Of a DNA stretch of 64,000 nt, positions 45,026-53,570 are shown piece after piece. The notes below the pieces were generated by a model. It made no database searches. It was not told the origin of the DNA and saw nothing but the letters and a program-made list of their open reading frames with translations. Source of the stretch: Thiothrix phosphatis (GTDB taxonomy: Bacteria > Pseudomonadota > Gammaproteobacteria > Thiotrichales > Thiotrichaceae); contig NZ_JAYMYJ010000090.1 in NCBI RefSeq assembly GCF_035668035.1, forward strand, positions 11,970 through 75,969, written 5' to 3'. The first letter of the stretch is position 1, and the number at the start of each line of letters is the position of its first letter. Both the position numbers and the translations under genes were made by a program.

Positions 45026-45792
45026 GGTGTCGGCCTGGGTGCGGGTTTGCGCCATCTCAGGCGGAGGGCGGCGATACAGGAACCGGCTGAAGCCGCCGCG
45101 ATCGCCATTTGCAGCCAGAACGCCTGCGGATAGCCGCTATCCAGCCAAAACAGCAGTAAGGCAAACAGCAAAAATAACCCCGCCAGCGTTTGTTGCCCAC
45201 CAGATGTGGCAGGCCAGCGCCAGTGGTTCGCCAGCTTCCACCCCACCCAAGCTGAAAACCAGCCGCAAGCAGCGCCAGCGGCGACATCCATCGGCCAATG
45301 CGCGCCGACCGCGATCCGGCTGCAACCGACCAGCAAGGCGGCGCAGTAGAGCAGGGCGGTCAGGCGTCCCCGCTGCAACACCAGCGCGTAGACGCCCGCC
45401 ACCACAAACGCAGCGGTGGTGTGCCCGGAAGGGAAGCTGAACGTTTGCAGCTCAATTCCGGCGACATGCACTTGTTGGCCCAAGACCGCCAGCGGCCTCT
45501 CCATCGCCAGCAGGGGTTTCAGGCTGCGGGTAAGCAGGGTGGCGACCAGCCCCGCCAGCAACCCGGTTGGCAGCAATTGCGGGTGGCGGAAGGCCAGCAG
45601 CCCCAACAGGGCCAGCGACGCCAGCGCATCGCCCAGCAGCGTGATGTTTTCCCAAACGGCATCCGGCCATAGCGCAAACCATTGTTGCAGGTGCAGGAAC
45701 AGGGCGGTATTGAGGCCGAACCCCCCGATGGTGGCGGCCAATAGCAGCATCAGCAATACGGGCACGCCGATGGTTTCCAGTTCATCCCTCAT
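45022..45792 (-). CDS. PAP2 family lipid phosphatase (first copy)
   Basis: This 256-residue membrane phosphatase has the three PAP2 signatures: KPLLAMERP, FPSGHTTA, and SRIAVGAHWPMDV, with the catalytic histidines. It has six predicted helices with the active site facing the periplasm. Relatives include undecaprenyl pyrophosphatase PgpB and the lipid A phosphatases LpxE and LpxF. Overlaps of 4 bases with the ArnT-like gene and lptF, plus the lipid context, make lipid A or undecaprenyl-phosphate dephosphorylation likely. The substrate is not shown. Confidence 0.9.
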   Translation of the reverse strand: MRDELETIGVPVLLMLLLAATIGGFGLNTALFLHLQQWFALWPDAVWENITLLGDALASLALLGLLAFRHPQLLPTGLLAGLVATLLTRSLKPLLAMERPLAVLGQQVHVAGIELQTFSFPSGHTTAAFVVAGVYALVLQRGRLTALLYCAALLVGCSRIAVGAHWPMDVAAGAACGWFSAWVGWKLANHWRWPATSGGQQTLAGLFLLFALLLFWLDSGYPQAFWLQMAIAAASAGSCIAALRLRWRKPAPRPTP

Positions 45793-47387
45793 GGCGCTTT
45801 CACCCGCTTGGCCAGCACCAGCCCGCCGCGCTTGAACACGACGATGTAATTTTCCGCCGGTTGCAGATGGCCTTCTTTTGAGAAGGCATATTCCCCTACC
45901 GCTGGCGCGCGCCGTGGCGTAATGGCCTCACGGTAAACGGTGAAGCTCGGCATGTTGACCCCATCCATGACGATGGTGGAGCCGCTGAGATTGCTGTTGG
46001 CGAAGCGTGCCGCATCTTTCACCGCCGCTTGCTGGGTGTAGCCCGCCACTGGAATCAGGATGCTGCTGAGGAACAGCGTTTGCAGGATGGCGGCCCCTAT
46101 CAGGCGCAAATGGTTTGGCGTTTTCGGCCACAGCAGCAGCGCCAACAGCGCCAGCAGGTAAATGGCCGTCGCCGGGCGGTAATAGGCTCCCGTGATTGTC
46201 TGGAACTGCGCCAGCAGGCCCTGGAAATAGGGCGCAGGGTTTTGCGCAACGGCGTATGCCAACAATTCCGGCAGGAACAGCAGGACGCCAGCGATCAGGA
46301 TGGCGGGCACCAACGCCAGCCAGCGGTTGGGGTTTTCCCCGCAGTGTTTCGCCAGCAGCAGCAGCAAAGGCGTTGCGCCGTACAGCAGGTAATGCGGCAG
46401 TTGGGTGCTGGACAAGGAAAAGAATACGAACACAAACAGGAACCAGAACCACAGAAAGCGGCTGAACTGCGCCGCCGCCAACTCCGTCGCTGTTGCGGCT
46501 GGCGGCTTTCCCTTGCGCAGCAGGGAGGAAAACAGCGGGATCAGCAAGCCGCTGAACGGCAGCAACATGAAGGGCAGCGCGACAAGGTAATACCAGAGTT
46601 GCCCGCCATGACCTTCCATCGTGTCGGAAAAACGGCTGACATTGTGCTTGAAGAAAAAGCCGTCGATAAACGCCTGCCCTTGCGCCAGGTATTCCAGGAT
46701 GTACCAAGGTGCCGCCACCGCCAGGAACACCGTCAGCCCGAATGGGCTGAAAACGGTTTGCAGCCAGCTTTTCCACTGGCCGTTGCTGACATACAGGAAT
46801 GCGCTGGCCACCAGGGGAATGGCGACCGCCACCGGCCCCTTGCACAGGAACCCCAGCCCCAGCCAGAAAAAGACCCGGAACAACAGCATGCGGGTAGGCT
46901 GTTCCCAATAACGCCAGATGTCGAACAGGGCAAGCGCAATCAGCAGATCCAGCAGGGCGTCGGCGATCGCTGCCCGCCCGATGAGCACGATCATGGCGGA
47001 AGTGGCCACCATCACGGCGGCGAGGATGGCGTTGCGCCGGGGCATGCGCGGCTTGGCGAAATAGTATGTCGCCATGACCCAGGCGCTCGCCGCCAGTGCT
47101 GACGGTAGCCGCAGGCTCCATTCGTGCAGGCCGAACGCCGTCACGCTCAACGCCTGTAGCCAGTAAATCAGGATCGGCTTGTCAAAGCGTGGTTCGCCGT
47201 TGAGGAAGGTGGTGATGAAATCGTGGCGCTGGAGCATTTCCCAGGTCGCCGCGCTGAAGGCGCCTTCATCCAGGTCGAACAGGGCGGGTGCCCCCAATTG
47301 CCAGAAAAAGGCGAGCAACACCAGTGGCAGCAGGAAACCATCGCCGCTTTGCAACAGCCAGTGGCGCAGCCCGGCGGCGGCACGCAT
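45789..47387 (-). CDS. ArnT-like GT-C glycosyltransferase (first copy)
   Basis: This 532-residue membrane protein is an ArnT-like family 39/83 enzyme. It has about twelve helices, the early periplasmic motif FDLDEGAFSAATWEM with the conserved Asp-Glu, and RFDKPILIYWLQALS. ArnT takes aminoarabinose from undecaprenyl phosphate and adds it to lipid A phosphate. The gene directly follows a polyprenyl-phosphate GT2, but arnA and arnB are absent, so a different sugar may be used. It shares one base (TGATG) with the GT2 and four with the PAP2 gene. Confidence 0.9.
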   Translation of the reverse strand: MRAAAGLRHWLLQSGDGFLLPLVLLAFFWQLGAPALFDLDEGAFSAATWEMLQRHDFITTFLNGEPRFDKPILIYWLQALSVTAFGLHEWSLRLPSALAASAWVMATYYFAKPRMPRRNAILAAVMVATSAMIVLIGRAAIADALLDLLIALALFDIWRYWEQPTRMLLFRVFFWLGLGFLCKGPVAVAIPLVASAFLYVSNGQWKSWLQTVFSPFGLTVFLAVAAPWYILEYLAQGQAFIDGFFFKHNVSRFSDTMEGHGGQLWYYLVALPFMLLPFSGLLIPLFSSLLRKGKPPAATATELAAAQFSRFLWFWFLFVFVFFSLSSTQLPHYLLYGATPLLLLLAKHCGENPNRWLALVPAILIAGVLLFLPELLAYAVAQNPAPYFQGLLAQFQTITGAYYRPATAIYLLALLALLLWPKTPNHLRLIGAAILQTLFLSSILIPVAGYTQQAAVKDAARFANSNLSGSTIVMDGVNMPSFTVYREAITPRRAPAVGEYAFSKEGHLQPAENYIVVFKRGGLVLAKRVKAP

Positions 47388-48385
47388 CAGGTGGACTGCT
47401 TCCAGCCATGCGCCGCGTTGTCTTCCCTTGGCGCACGGATGACGTAGGCGTTGCGGCTGGAGGATTCAAAGTAAACCCGCGCCAGCAGTTCCGCAATAAT
47501 GCCGGTGGTCAGGAACTGGATGGAGGTGATCATCAGCATGACCCCCGCCAGCAGCAGCGGCCTGCCGCCGATGTCATGGCCGAGGATGAATTTGTCCATG
47601 CCCAGCCAGCTCAGGATCAACGAGCCGATCAGCCCGAACGCCAGCCCGATGGTGCCGAACAGGTGTCCGGGGCGCGCCCGGAAACGCATGAAGAACCACA
47701 TGAACAACAGGTCGATGATCACCCGGAAAGTGCGTGAAATGCCGTATTTGGATTCCCCGCTGAGGCGTTCATTGTGGTTGACCACCCGTTCGCCGATGCG
47801 GGACGGCGGCACGGCGGTGGCGACCCAGGCTGGGATGAAACGGTGCATTTCACCATACAGCCGCACCTTTTCCATCACCGAAGCACGGTAGACCTTGAGG
47901 CTACAGCCATAGTCGTGCAGGTAAACGCCGGTGACCTTGCGGATCAGGCGGTTGGCGATGCGGGAAGGGATCTTGCGCAGCACCAGCGTGTCCTTGCGGT
48001 TTTTGCGCCAGCCGACCAGCAAATCCAGGTCGCGTTCCTGTAATTCCTGCAACATGGCGGGGATGTCGTTGGGGTCGTTTTGCAGGTCGCCGTCCAGCGT
48101 CACCAGCAGGGAGCCGCGCGATTGGTCAATGCCTGCCTGCATGGCGGCGGTCTGGCCAAAATTACGCTGTAATTCCACCACGTGGATATGGTTGCCGGAT
48201 TTAGTGGAAGCCTCGTGCAAACGTTGTAGCGTGTGGTCGGAGCTGCCATCGTCCACCAGCACCATTTCCCATGGATAGGCCATATTTTCCAACGCTTGGG
48301 TCACCCGCTCCACCAGGGGCAGGACATTATCCTCCTCGTTATAGAACGGCACGATGATACTGACGCTATCAGCATAATTTGTCAT
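47387..48385 (-). CDS. Polyprenyl-phosphate glycosyltransferase (ArnC/DPM1-like, GT2)
   Basis: This 332-residue enzyme has the ArnC/GtrB layout: a cytosolic GT-A domain (VSIIVPFYNEEDNVLPLVE, VDDGSSDHT, LDGDLQNDP) and two C-terminal helices. It makes a polyprenyl-phosphate sugar as donor for a GT-C enzyme. The following gene encodes just such an enzyme, so the pair is a donor-maker and user. It heads the minus-strand run through lptG, 61 bases from the start of the divergent run. Confidence 0.92.
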   Translation of the reverse strand: MTNYADSVSIIVPFYNEEDNVLPLVERVTQALENMAYPWEMVLVDDGSSDHTLQRLHEASTKSGNHIHVVELQRNFGQTAAMQAGIDQSRGSLLVTLDGDLQNDPNDIPAMLQELQERDLDLLVGWRKNRKDTLVLRKIPSRIANRLIRKVTGVYLHDYGCSLKVYRASVMEKVRLYGEMHRFIPAWVATAVPPSRIGERVVNHNERLSGESKYGISRTFRVIIDLLFMWFFMRFRARPGHLFGTIGLAFGLIGSLILSWLGMDKFILGHDIGGRPLLLAGVMLMITSIQFLTTGIIAELLARVYFESSSRNAYVIRAPREDNAAHGWKQST

Positions 48386-48446
48386 TAATTCATTATCCGG
48401 TTCGGTTACAATGCTGCGCTGGATTATACGTTAAAGCAGGTAAAGG

Positions 48447-49382
48447 ATGACAGAACAGAGCAATACATCCGGCCAGCGTTGGCAAGTGGCGCTTTCGTGG
48501 CTGGTGCTGATCCTGTTTGTCGCAGGGGTGGAATACTGGATCGGCTGGAAAAGCGTGCTGGAGCCATGGCTGGCGTTCAGTTGGGCGCAGGGCTTGATCG
48601 CGCTGGCCTTGCTGGTGTTGAGCTACGCCTTGCGGGCATGGCGGATGTACGATTATTTCCCACAATTCCTGACCGGGCGCTGGCTGCAAACCTGGCGGCT
48701 GATGCTGATACACAATGCGCTCAATAACCTGCTGCCAGCCCGTACTGGCGAGATCAGTTTCCCTGTGTTGATGAAGCGTTATTTCAACGTGGCGTATGCG
48801 CATTCGGTGTCGGCGCTGCTGTGGTTCCGGGCGCTGGATTTGCACGCCATCCTGACGTTTGCGGTGTTCCCCTTGCTGATTGCGACCCGGCTGCGGGTGA
48901 TCGCGTGGCCGTTGCTGTTGGTGTGGATGTTGCTGCCCATTTTGGTGTATGTGCTGCGCAACCGGATTGAAATCAGCCTTGCGGGCAAGGATGGCAAGTT
49001 CAGCGAGGTCATGCAGCAGGCCCTATACGGCCTGCCGGACAGCTGGGGGGCGTTCTGGCGCAGCTGGGCGATGACTTGGGCGAACTGGCTGGTGAAGCTG
49101 GTGACGCTGGCCTGGTTGTTGGGGCAATTCGTGCCTGATGCGAGCGGGAACCTGTTGCTGACCAGCGTGGTGACAGGGGAGCTGACCAGCGTGTTGCCTA
49201 TCCATGCGCCGGGCGGTTTCGGCACCTATGAAGCCGGTGTGCTGGCTCCGCTGTCACGTATCATTGAGGTGAAGCAGGCGGCCATGGGCGCGGTGAATCT
49301 GCACCTGTTCGTGCTGGGTTCCTCGCTGGTGGGGGCGGTGATCGGTTGGATGATCCCATTGAAAGACAGGCAAAATGTTTGA
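48447..49382 (+). CDS. LPG-synthase-like membrane protein (flippase-type domain)
   Basis: This 311-residue protein has seven or eight hydrophobic helices and the block NNLLPARTGEISFPVLMKRY, followed by PIHAPGGFGTYEAGV. These belong to the membrane domain of lysylphosphatidylglycerol synthases (UPF0104/LPG_synthase_TM). The catalytic aminoacyl domain of MprF is absent, so it is probably a lipid-handling membrane protein of unknown activity. It heads the plus-strand run. The stop overlaps the next gene by 8 bases. Confidence 0.82.
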   Translation: MTEQSNTSGQRWQVALSWLVLILFVAGVEYWIGWKSVLEPWLAFSWAQGLIALALLVLSYALRAWRMYDYFPQFLTGRWLQTWRLMLIHNALNNLLPARTGEISFPVLMKRYFNVAYAHSVSALLWFRALDLHAILTFAVFPLLIATRLRVIAWPLLLVWMLLPILVYVLRNRIEISLAGKDGKFSEVMQQALYGLPDSWGAFWRSWAMTWANWLVKLVTLAWLLGQFVPDASGNLLLTSVVTGELTSVLPIHAPGGFGTYEAGVLAPLSRIIEVKQAAMGAVNLHLFVLGSSLVGAVIGWMIPLKDRQNV

Positions 49383-50820
49383 ACAGTGGCGAGGGCGGCA
49401 GGCTGGCGGGATGGCCATTTTGCTGCTGGGATTGCTGGTTATTACGGCTTACCGTGCTTGGGTGGTGGCGACTGGCGGGCTGAACTTGTATGTGGATGAG
49501 GCACAGTATTGGTATTGGGCGCAAACCCTGGATTGGGGGTACTACTCCAAGCCGCCGATGATCGCCGCCATTATTGCCGCCACCACCAGCGTGTGCGGCG
49601 ATAGCGAGTTTTGCGTGCGTGCAGGCAGCCTGCTGTTTTATCCGCTGAGTACGTTGACGTTGTTCTTGCTGGCCAGGCGCTTGTTTGATGCGCGGGTGGC
49701 GTTGCTGGCAGCGTTGCTGTTCATCACCCTGCCGTCGGTGAGCCTGTCTTCCTCCCTGATTTCCACCGATGTGGCGCTGTTTTTTTTCTGGACGTTGGCG
49801 TTGTACGCTTTTGTGCGCGCATTGGATAGCGACGCTTGGGGCGATTGGTTATTGCTAGGGGTTGCCTTGGGGCTGGGCATGTTGAGCAAGTACACCATGG
49901 GCGTTTTTTTTGTGTCCGCGCTGGTGTATGTGCTGGTTGCACGGCGCTTTGGCGTGCTCCTGAACCCAAGGGCGTGGGCGGCGGTGTTGGTGTCGGCGCT
50001 GGTGTTCGCGCCCAATCTGTGGTGGAACTGGCGGCATCATTTCCCGACCTTCCAGCATACCGCCGACATTGCGGCGGGCGCTGCCGGGAGTTTGCTGCAT
50101 TGGGATGAGCTGGGCGAATTTGTCGGTGGGCAATTCGGCATGTTCGGCATCCTGCTGTTGCCGCTGTTGGGCTGGGCGATGCTCAGGGGGCGGATGCGGC
50201 ATAAGGCCCTGTTGTTGAGCTTCACGTTGCCATTCCTGTTGATCATTGCCTTGCAGGCGCTGTTTGGCCGCGCCAACGCCAACTGGGCGGCGCCTGCTTA
50301 CGTGGCGGCCACTTTGCTGGTGGCGGCGTGGTTGCAGGAACACGGGAAACTGTTCGCCACCGCCCTGGCGGCGAATATTCTGCTGGGTTTGCTGGCCTAC
50401 CATCCGGCACCGCTGGATTATCTGCTCCATACCGACCTGCACAAGCGCCTCAAAGGCTGGGACATGATTGGGCGGCAATATTTGGCCATCCAGCAGCAGT
50501 ATCCGGACGCCATCTTGCTTGCAGATGGCCGTGATGTGCTCAGTGAACTGGTGTATTACGCCCGTCCGCAAGGTTTGCGTGGGGTCAGCTGGAACCCGCA
50601 TCAGCAGCTCCGCCACCATTACGACCTAGTGACGACGCTGGCGGACAAGACCGGCAAGGATTTCCTGTTGGTGACGCAGGGCGGGCCGCCTGCTGACATT
50701 CCGGGCTATTTCGCCAGCCTGCAAGCAGTGGGCAGCCTTCAGGCCAATATTCACCCATCCTGGCGTCTGCAATACAATGTCTACTTGCTCAGGACATTCA
50801 AGGGTTTGGCTCTGCCATGA
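49375..50820 (+). CDS. GT-C glycosyltransferase, ArnT/GT39/GT83-like (second copy)
   Basis: This 481-residue membrane protein has the sequence NLYVDEAQYWYWAQTLDWGY near residue 43, with the Asp-Glu typical of GT39/GT83 enzymes, and about eleven helices. It is related in kind to the 45789 enzyme but is shorter and of a different subgroup. Its start lies inside the LPG-synthase-like gene, and its end overlaps the PAP2 gene by 4 bases (ATGA). It probably transfers a sugar from a polyprenyl carrier to a lipid or glycan in the periplasm. Confidence 0.88.
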   Translation: MFEQWRGRQAGGMAILLLGLLVITAYRAWVVATGGLNLYVDEAQYWYWAQTLDWGYYSKPPMIAAIIAATTSVCGDSEFCVRAGSLLFYPLSTLTLFLLARRLFDARVALLAALLFITLPSVSLSSSLISTDVALFFFWTLALYAFVRALDSDAWGDWLLLGVALGLGMLSKYTMGVFFVSALVYVLVARRFGVLLNPRAWAAVLVSALVFAPNLWWNWRHHFPTFQHTADIAAGAAGSLLHWDELGEFVGGQFGMFGILLLPLLGWAMLRGRMRHKALLLSFTLPFLLIIALQALFGRANANWAAPAYVAATLLVAAWLQEHGKLFATALAANILLGLLAYHPAPLDYLLHTDLHKRLKGWDMIGRQYLAIQQQYPDAILLADGRDVLSELVYYARPQGLRGVSWNPHQQLRHHYDLVTTLADKTGKDFLLVTQGGPPADIPGYFASLQAVGSLQANIHPSWRLQYNVYLLRTFKGLALP

Positions 50821-51554
50821 AATTCTGGAACAAATACCCGCGCGCCTGGTTGTGGTCCAACATTGTGGCGGCTTCCACGGTGGTGTTTTGGTTTTCCAAT
50901 TGGGATGTGACCATCGCGCGGTTTTTCTACGATCCGGCGACAGGGGAAGCGAAACACTGGTTGCTGGATGATTTTCCCTTGTGGAAACTGCTGTTTTACG
51001 ATGGTGTCACTGTCGTGGCGACGGGCGTTTTGGTGGGGACATTGCTGGTGCTGATCGGGAGCACATTGCTGCGGCGCTGGCGGCTGCTGCGTTTGTACGC
51101 GCTGTATGTGCTGCTGGTGTTTATCCTCGGGCCGGGGCTGCTGGTCAACAGCTTGTTCAAGGATCATTGGGGCAGGCCGCGCCCCTTGCAGGTGGAACAA
51201 TTGGGCGGGCAGGAACACTACGCGCCGCCGGGCTATTTTGTGGCGAATGGCCACGGGCGTTCTTTTCCCAGTGGGCACAGCTCGGTAGGGTTCGCCTTCA
51301 TCGCGTTCTGGTTCCTGTTGCGCAGGCACAAACCGGCGCTGGCGAAAATGGCACTGCTGTTGTCGTTGCTGTTTGGCTGTACGATTGGCCTGACCCGGAT
51401 GGCGGCGGGCGGGCACTTCCTTTCCGATGTGATGTGGTCAGGCTGGGTGGTGCTGTTTGCATCCTGGCTGCTGTATTACCCCATTATGCGGATGCCTGAA
51501 CGCGAGGCCGCCCACCTGCTCCCCGGCCCCGGCAAAGCAGCCAGGGAGCAATAG
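50817..51554 (+). CDS. PAP2 family lipid phosphatase (second copy)
   Basis: This 245-residue membrane protein has PAP2 signatures KDHWGRPRP, FPSGHSSVG and TRMAAGGHFLSDV. The layout resembles LpxE/LpxF-like or PgpB-like phosphatases, with a C-terminal cytoplasmic tail. It ends the plus-strand run. A second PAP2 placed after a second GT-C gene makes the two divergent operons mirror each other. Dephosphorylation of lipid A or of a carrier lipid is the likely role. Confidence 0.9.
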   Translation: MKFWNKYPRAWLWSNIVAASTVVFWFSNWDVTIARFFYDPATGEAKHWLLDDFPLWKLLFYDGVTVVATGVLVGTLLVLIGSTLLRRWRLLRLYALYVLLVFILGPGLLVNSLFKDHWGRPRPLQVEQLGGQEHYAPPGYFVANGHGRSFPSGHSSVGFAFIAFWFLLRRHKPALAKMALLLSLLFGCTIGLTRMAAGGHFLSDVMWSGWVVLFASWLLYYPIMRMPEREAAHLLPGPGKAAREQ

Positions 51555-51564
51555 GCGCACGGCG

Positions 51565-51762
51565 TCAGCTATTGCCCGGCAGCACTTCGATGCGGGCAAT
51601 TTCCCCTTCATCATCAATGTGGATGAACAATTCAATCGGATTGCAGCAAACCTGGCAGTCTTCGTAATAGTCCTGGCTGCCGCCGGTGATGTCGACTTCG
51701 GTGGAAAACTCTGAATAGCAGTAAGGGCAGGTGATATTGGTGTGGGTTAGGGCCTGCGACAT
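51565..51762 (-). CDS. CPXCG-motif cysteine-rich protein
   Basis: This 65-residue cytoplasmic protein has two cysteine pairs, TCPYCYSEF and EDCQVCCNPIEL, a zinc-ribbon-like layout recognised as the CPXCG family. The rest (ELFIHIDDEGEIARIEVL) is a short beta region. The gene starts 5 bases after hemW, so it is likely cotranscribed with it. No function is known; zinc binding is probable. Confidence 0.85.
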   Translation of the reverse strand: MSQALTHTNITCPYCYSEFSTEVDITGGSQDYYEDCQVCCNPIELFIHIDDEGEIARIEVLPGNS

Positions 51763-51767
51763 GATGA

Positions 51768-52916
51768 CTAATCCTCCAGAAAGAGTTGGATAACCTCATT
51801 CAGGAACTGCCAGCCGATTTCTGTCGGGCGGATAAGGTCGCCGTTGAAATCCAGCAAACCGCGCTGTACAGCCTGATCCAGCCCCGCCTCCAGGTGGCTG
51901 GGCGACAGACCGGTCCGTTCGGTAAACAGGCTGGGGGAAAAGCCCTCCCGCAAGCGCAGAGCATTCAGCATGAATTCAAAGCCCAGATCCGCTGCGGTAA
52001 GCGTCTGCTCACCGGCGCGCGCCCGGCCTTGCATGGCCTGCTGCATGTATTCCGCAGGTTGCCGGTATTTGTGATAGCGGATGACGTTGGCTTCAGCAGG
52101 ATTTGTTATTTTGCCGTGCGCGCCAGCGCCTATAGCAGCATAGTCACCAAATTCCCAGTAGTTCCGGTTATGCCTGCATTTGAAACCCGGTCTGGCATAG
52201 GCGGAAACTTCGTATTGAGTATAACATGACAATTTGATTAATTGTTGACCTGCAAACTGCATTTCTGCGATTAAATCGTCATCTGGCAGCTGGGGTGGCT
52301 GTTTATGGAACAGCGTATTGGGTTCAAGGGTGAGCTGATACCACGACAAGTGGGTGGGGGCGAGCGCCACTGCCTGTTGCAAGTCCTGTAGCGCTTCCTC
52401 TAGCGTCTGTTGCGGCAGGCCGAACATCAGGTCGAGGTTGAAGTTGTCGAAACCGGCGGCGCGGGCGATGTCAGCGGCGCGCAAGGCTTCCCCCCGGTCA
52501 TGCACCCGCCCCAATGCCTGCAAATGCTGCGGGTTGAAGCTCTGGATGCCGACTGACAGGCGGTTGACGCCCGCTTCCCGGAAACCCCGGAATTTTTCCT
52601 GCTCAAAGGTGCCGGGGTTGGCTTCCAGGGTGACTTCGATATTGGGGCGGAATGGCAGCAGGGCGCGGACGCCATTGAGCAGCGCGTCGATGCTTTCCGC
52701 CGCCAGCAGGCTGGGGGTGCCGCCGCCGATGAAGATGGATTCCAGCCTGCGCCCCCAGATGTGCGGCAATTCGCTGGCAAGGTCGGCCAGCAGCGCCTGC
52801 ACGTATGCCTGTTCCGGCACATTGGCGGGCGCGTTGTGCGAATTGAAGTCGCAATAGGGGCATTTGCGGATGCACCAGGGGATGTGGATATAAAGGGAAA
52901 GGGGGATATGGGTCAT
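51768..52916 (-). CDS. hemW: Radical SAM heme chaperone HemW
   Basis: HemW inserts heme into respiratory proteins and was formerly annotated as a coproporphyrinogen III oxidase. The 382-residue protein has CIRKCPYCDFNSH, the CX3CX2C cluster motif preceded by LYIHIPWC, the SAM-binding GGGTPSL, and FNLDLMFGLPQQT. The cysteine-tryptophan-rich C-terminal HemW domain is present, and the HemN dimer features are absent. Its partner gene is the CPXCG protein, and the divergent gene is cytochrome b561, a heme protein. Confidence 0.94.
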   Translation of the reverse strand: MTHIPLSLYIHIPWCIRKCPYCDFNSHNAPANVPEQAYVQALLADLASELPHIWGRRLESIFIGGGTPSLLAAESIDALLNGVRALLPFRPNIEVTLEANPGTFEQEKFRGFREAGVNRLSVGIQSFNPQHLQALGRVHDRGEALRAADIARAAGFDNFNLDLMFGLPQQTLEEALQDLQQAVALAPTHLSWYQLTLEPNTLFHKQPPQLPDDDLIAEMQFAGQQLIKLSCYTQYEVSAYARPGFKCRHNRNYWEFGDYAAIGAGAHGKITNPAEANVIRYHKYRQPAEYMQQAMQGRARAGEQTLTAADLGFEFMLNALRLREGFSPSLFTERTGLSPSHLEAGLDQAVQRGLLDFNGDLIRPTEIGWQFLNEVIQLFLED

Positions 52917-52991
52917 GCTTTTTTATACACGGGTCAAGGGAAGTCGGCTATTATTCTGCCTGAATTTACAGTGAAAATAGGTGGTTATGCT

Positions 52992-53522
52992 ATGTCTGAC
53001 ATTTCAAAGTACAACAATGTGCAGGTCGCACTACATTGGCTTACGGCTCTCCTGATTGTGTTTTCCCTGCTCATGGGAATGTTCGTGCTGGAGGCGACGC
53101 CCAACAGCGACCCGGCGAAAGTGACGGCCCTGCGGGGCCATATGTTGTTCGGCGGCCTCATCCTGCTGCTGACGCTGGCGCGGATTGTCTGGCGGCGCAT
53201 CAGCCCGCAGCCGCCGCATGCAACGACCGGCAACCCCATGCTGGACAAACTGGGCGTCGCCGCCCACTACGCCTTGAATATCCTGGCCCTGCTGACGGCC
53301 TTGAGCGGCATTGGCATCGCCATCATGGCCGGGCTGCCGGAGATTGTCTTTAATGGGCAGGGCGCGCTGCCGGAAACATTTTCTGTCTACCCGCCACGGA
53401 TTGTGCACGGCATCCTCACCAAATTGCTGTTGCTTCTGGTTGTCCTGCATGTGCTGGCCGGTTTCTATCACCAGTTCGTGTTGAAAGACCGCTTGTTTGG
53501 ACGCATGTCATTCCGCAAGTGA
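52992..53522 (+). CDS. Cytochrome b561 family membrane protein
   Basis: This 176-residue, four-helix membrane protein begins MSDISKYNNVQVALHWLTAL. Histidines of the heme sites lie in VALHWLTALL, LRGHMLFGG, AAHYALNIL and VLHVLAGFYHQFVLKD, the YceJ/CybB pattern. It would carry electrons in the inner membrane, possibly superoxide or quinol related. The ATG 52992 was selected; the frame to 52761 overlaps hemW's start region and is not conserved. The gene is divergent from hemW. Confidence 0.9.
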   Translation: MSDISKYNNVQVALHWLTALLIVFSLLMGMFVLEATPNSDPAKVTALRGHMLFGGLILLLTLARIVWRRISPQPPHATTGNPMLDKLGVAAHYALNILALLTALSGIGIAIMAGLPEIVFNGQGALPETFSVYPPRIVHGILTKLLLLLVVLHVLAGFYHQFVLKDRLFGRMSFRK

Positions 53523-53570
53523 GCTCCGGAATTGTATAGACTGGCCGGGTGATAATGAAATAAAGAAACC

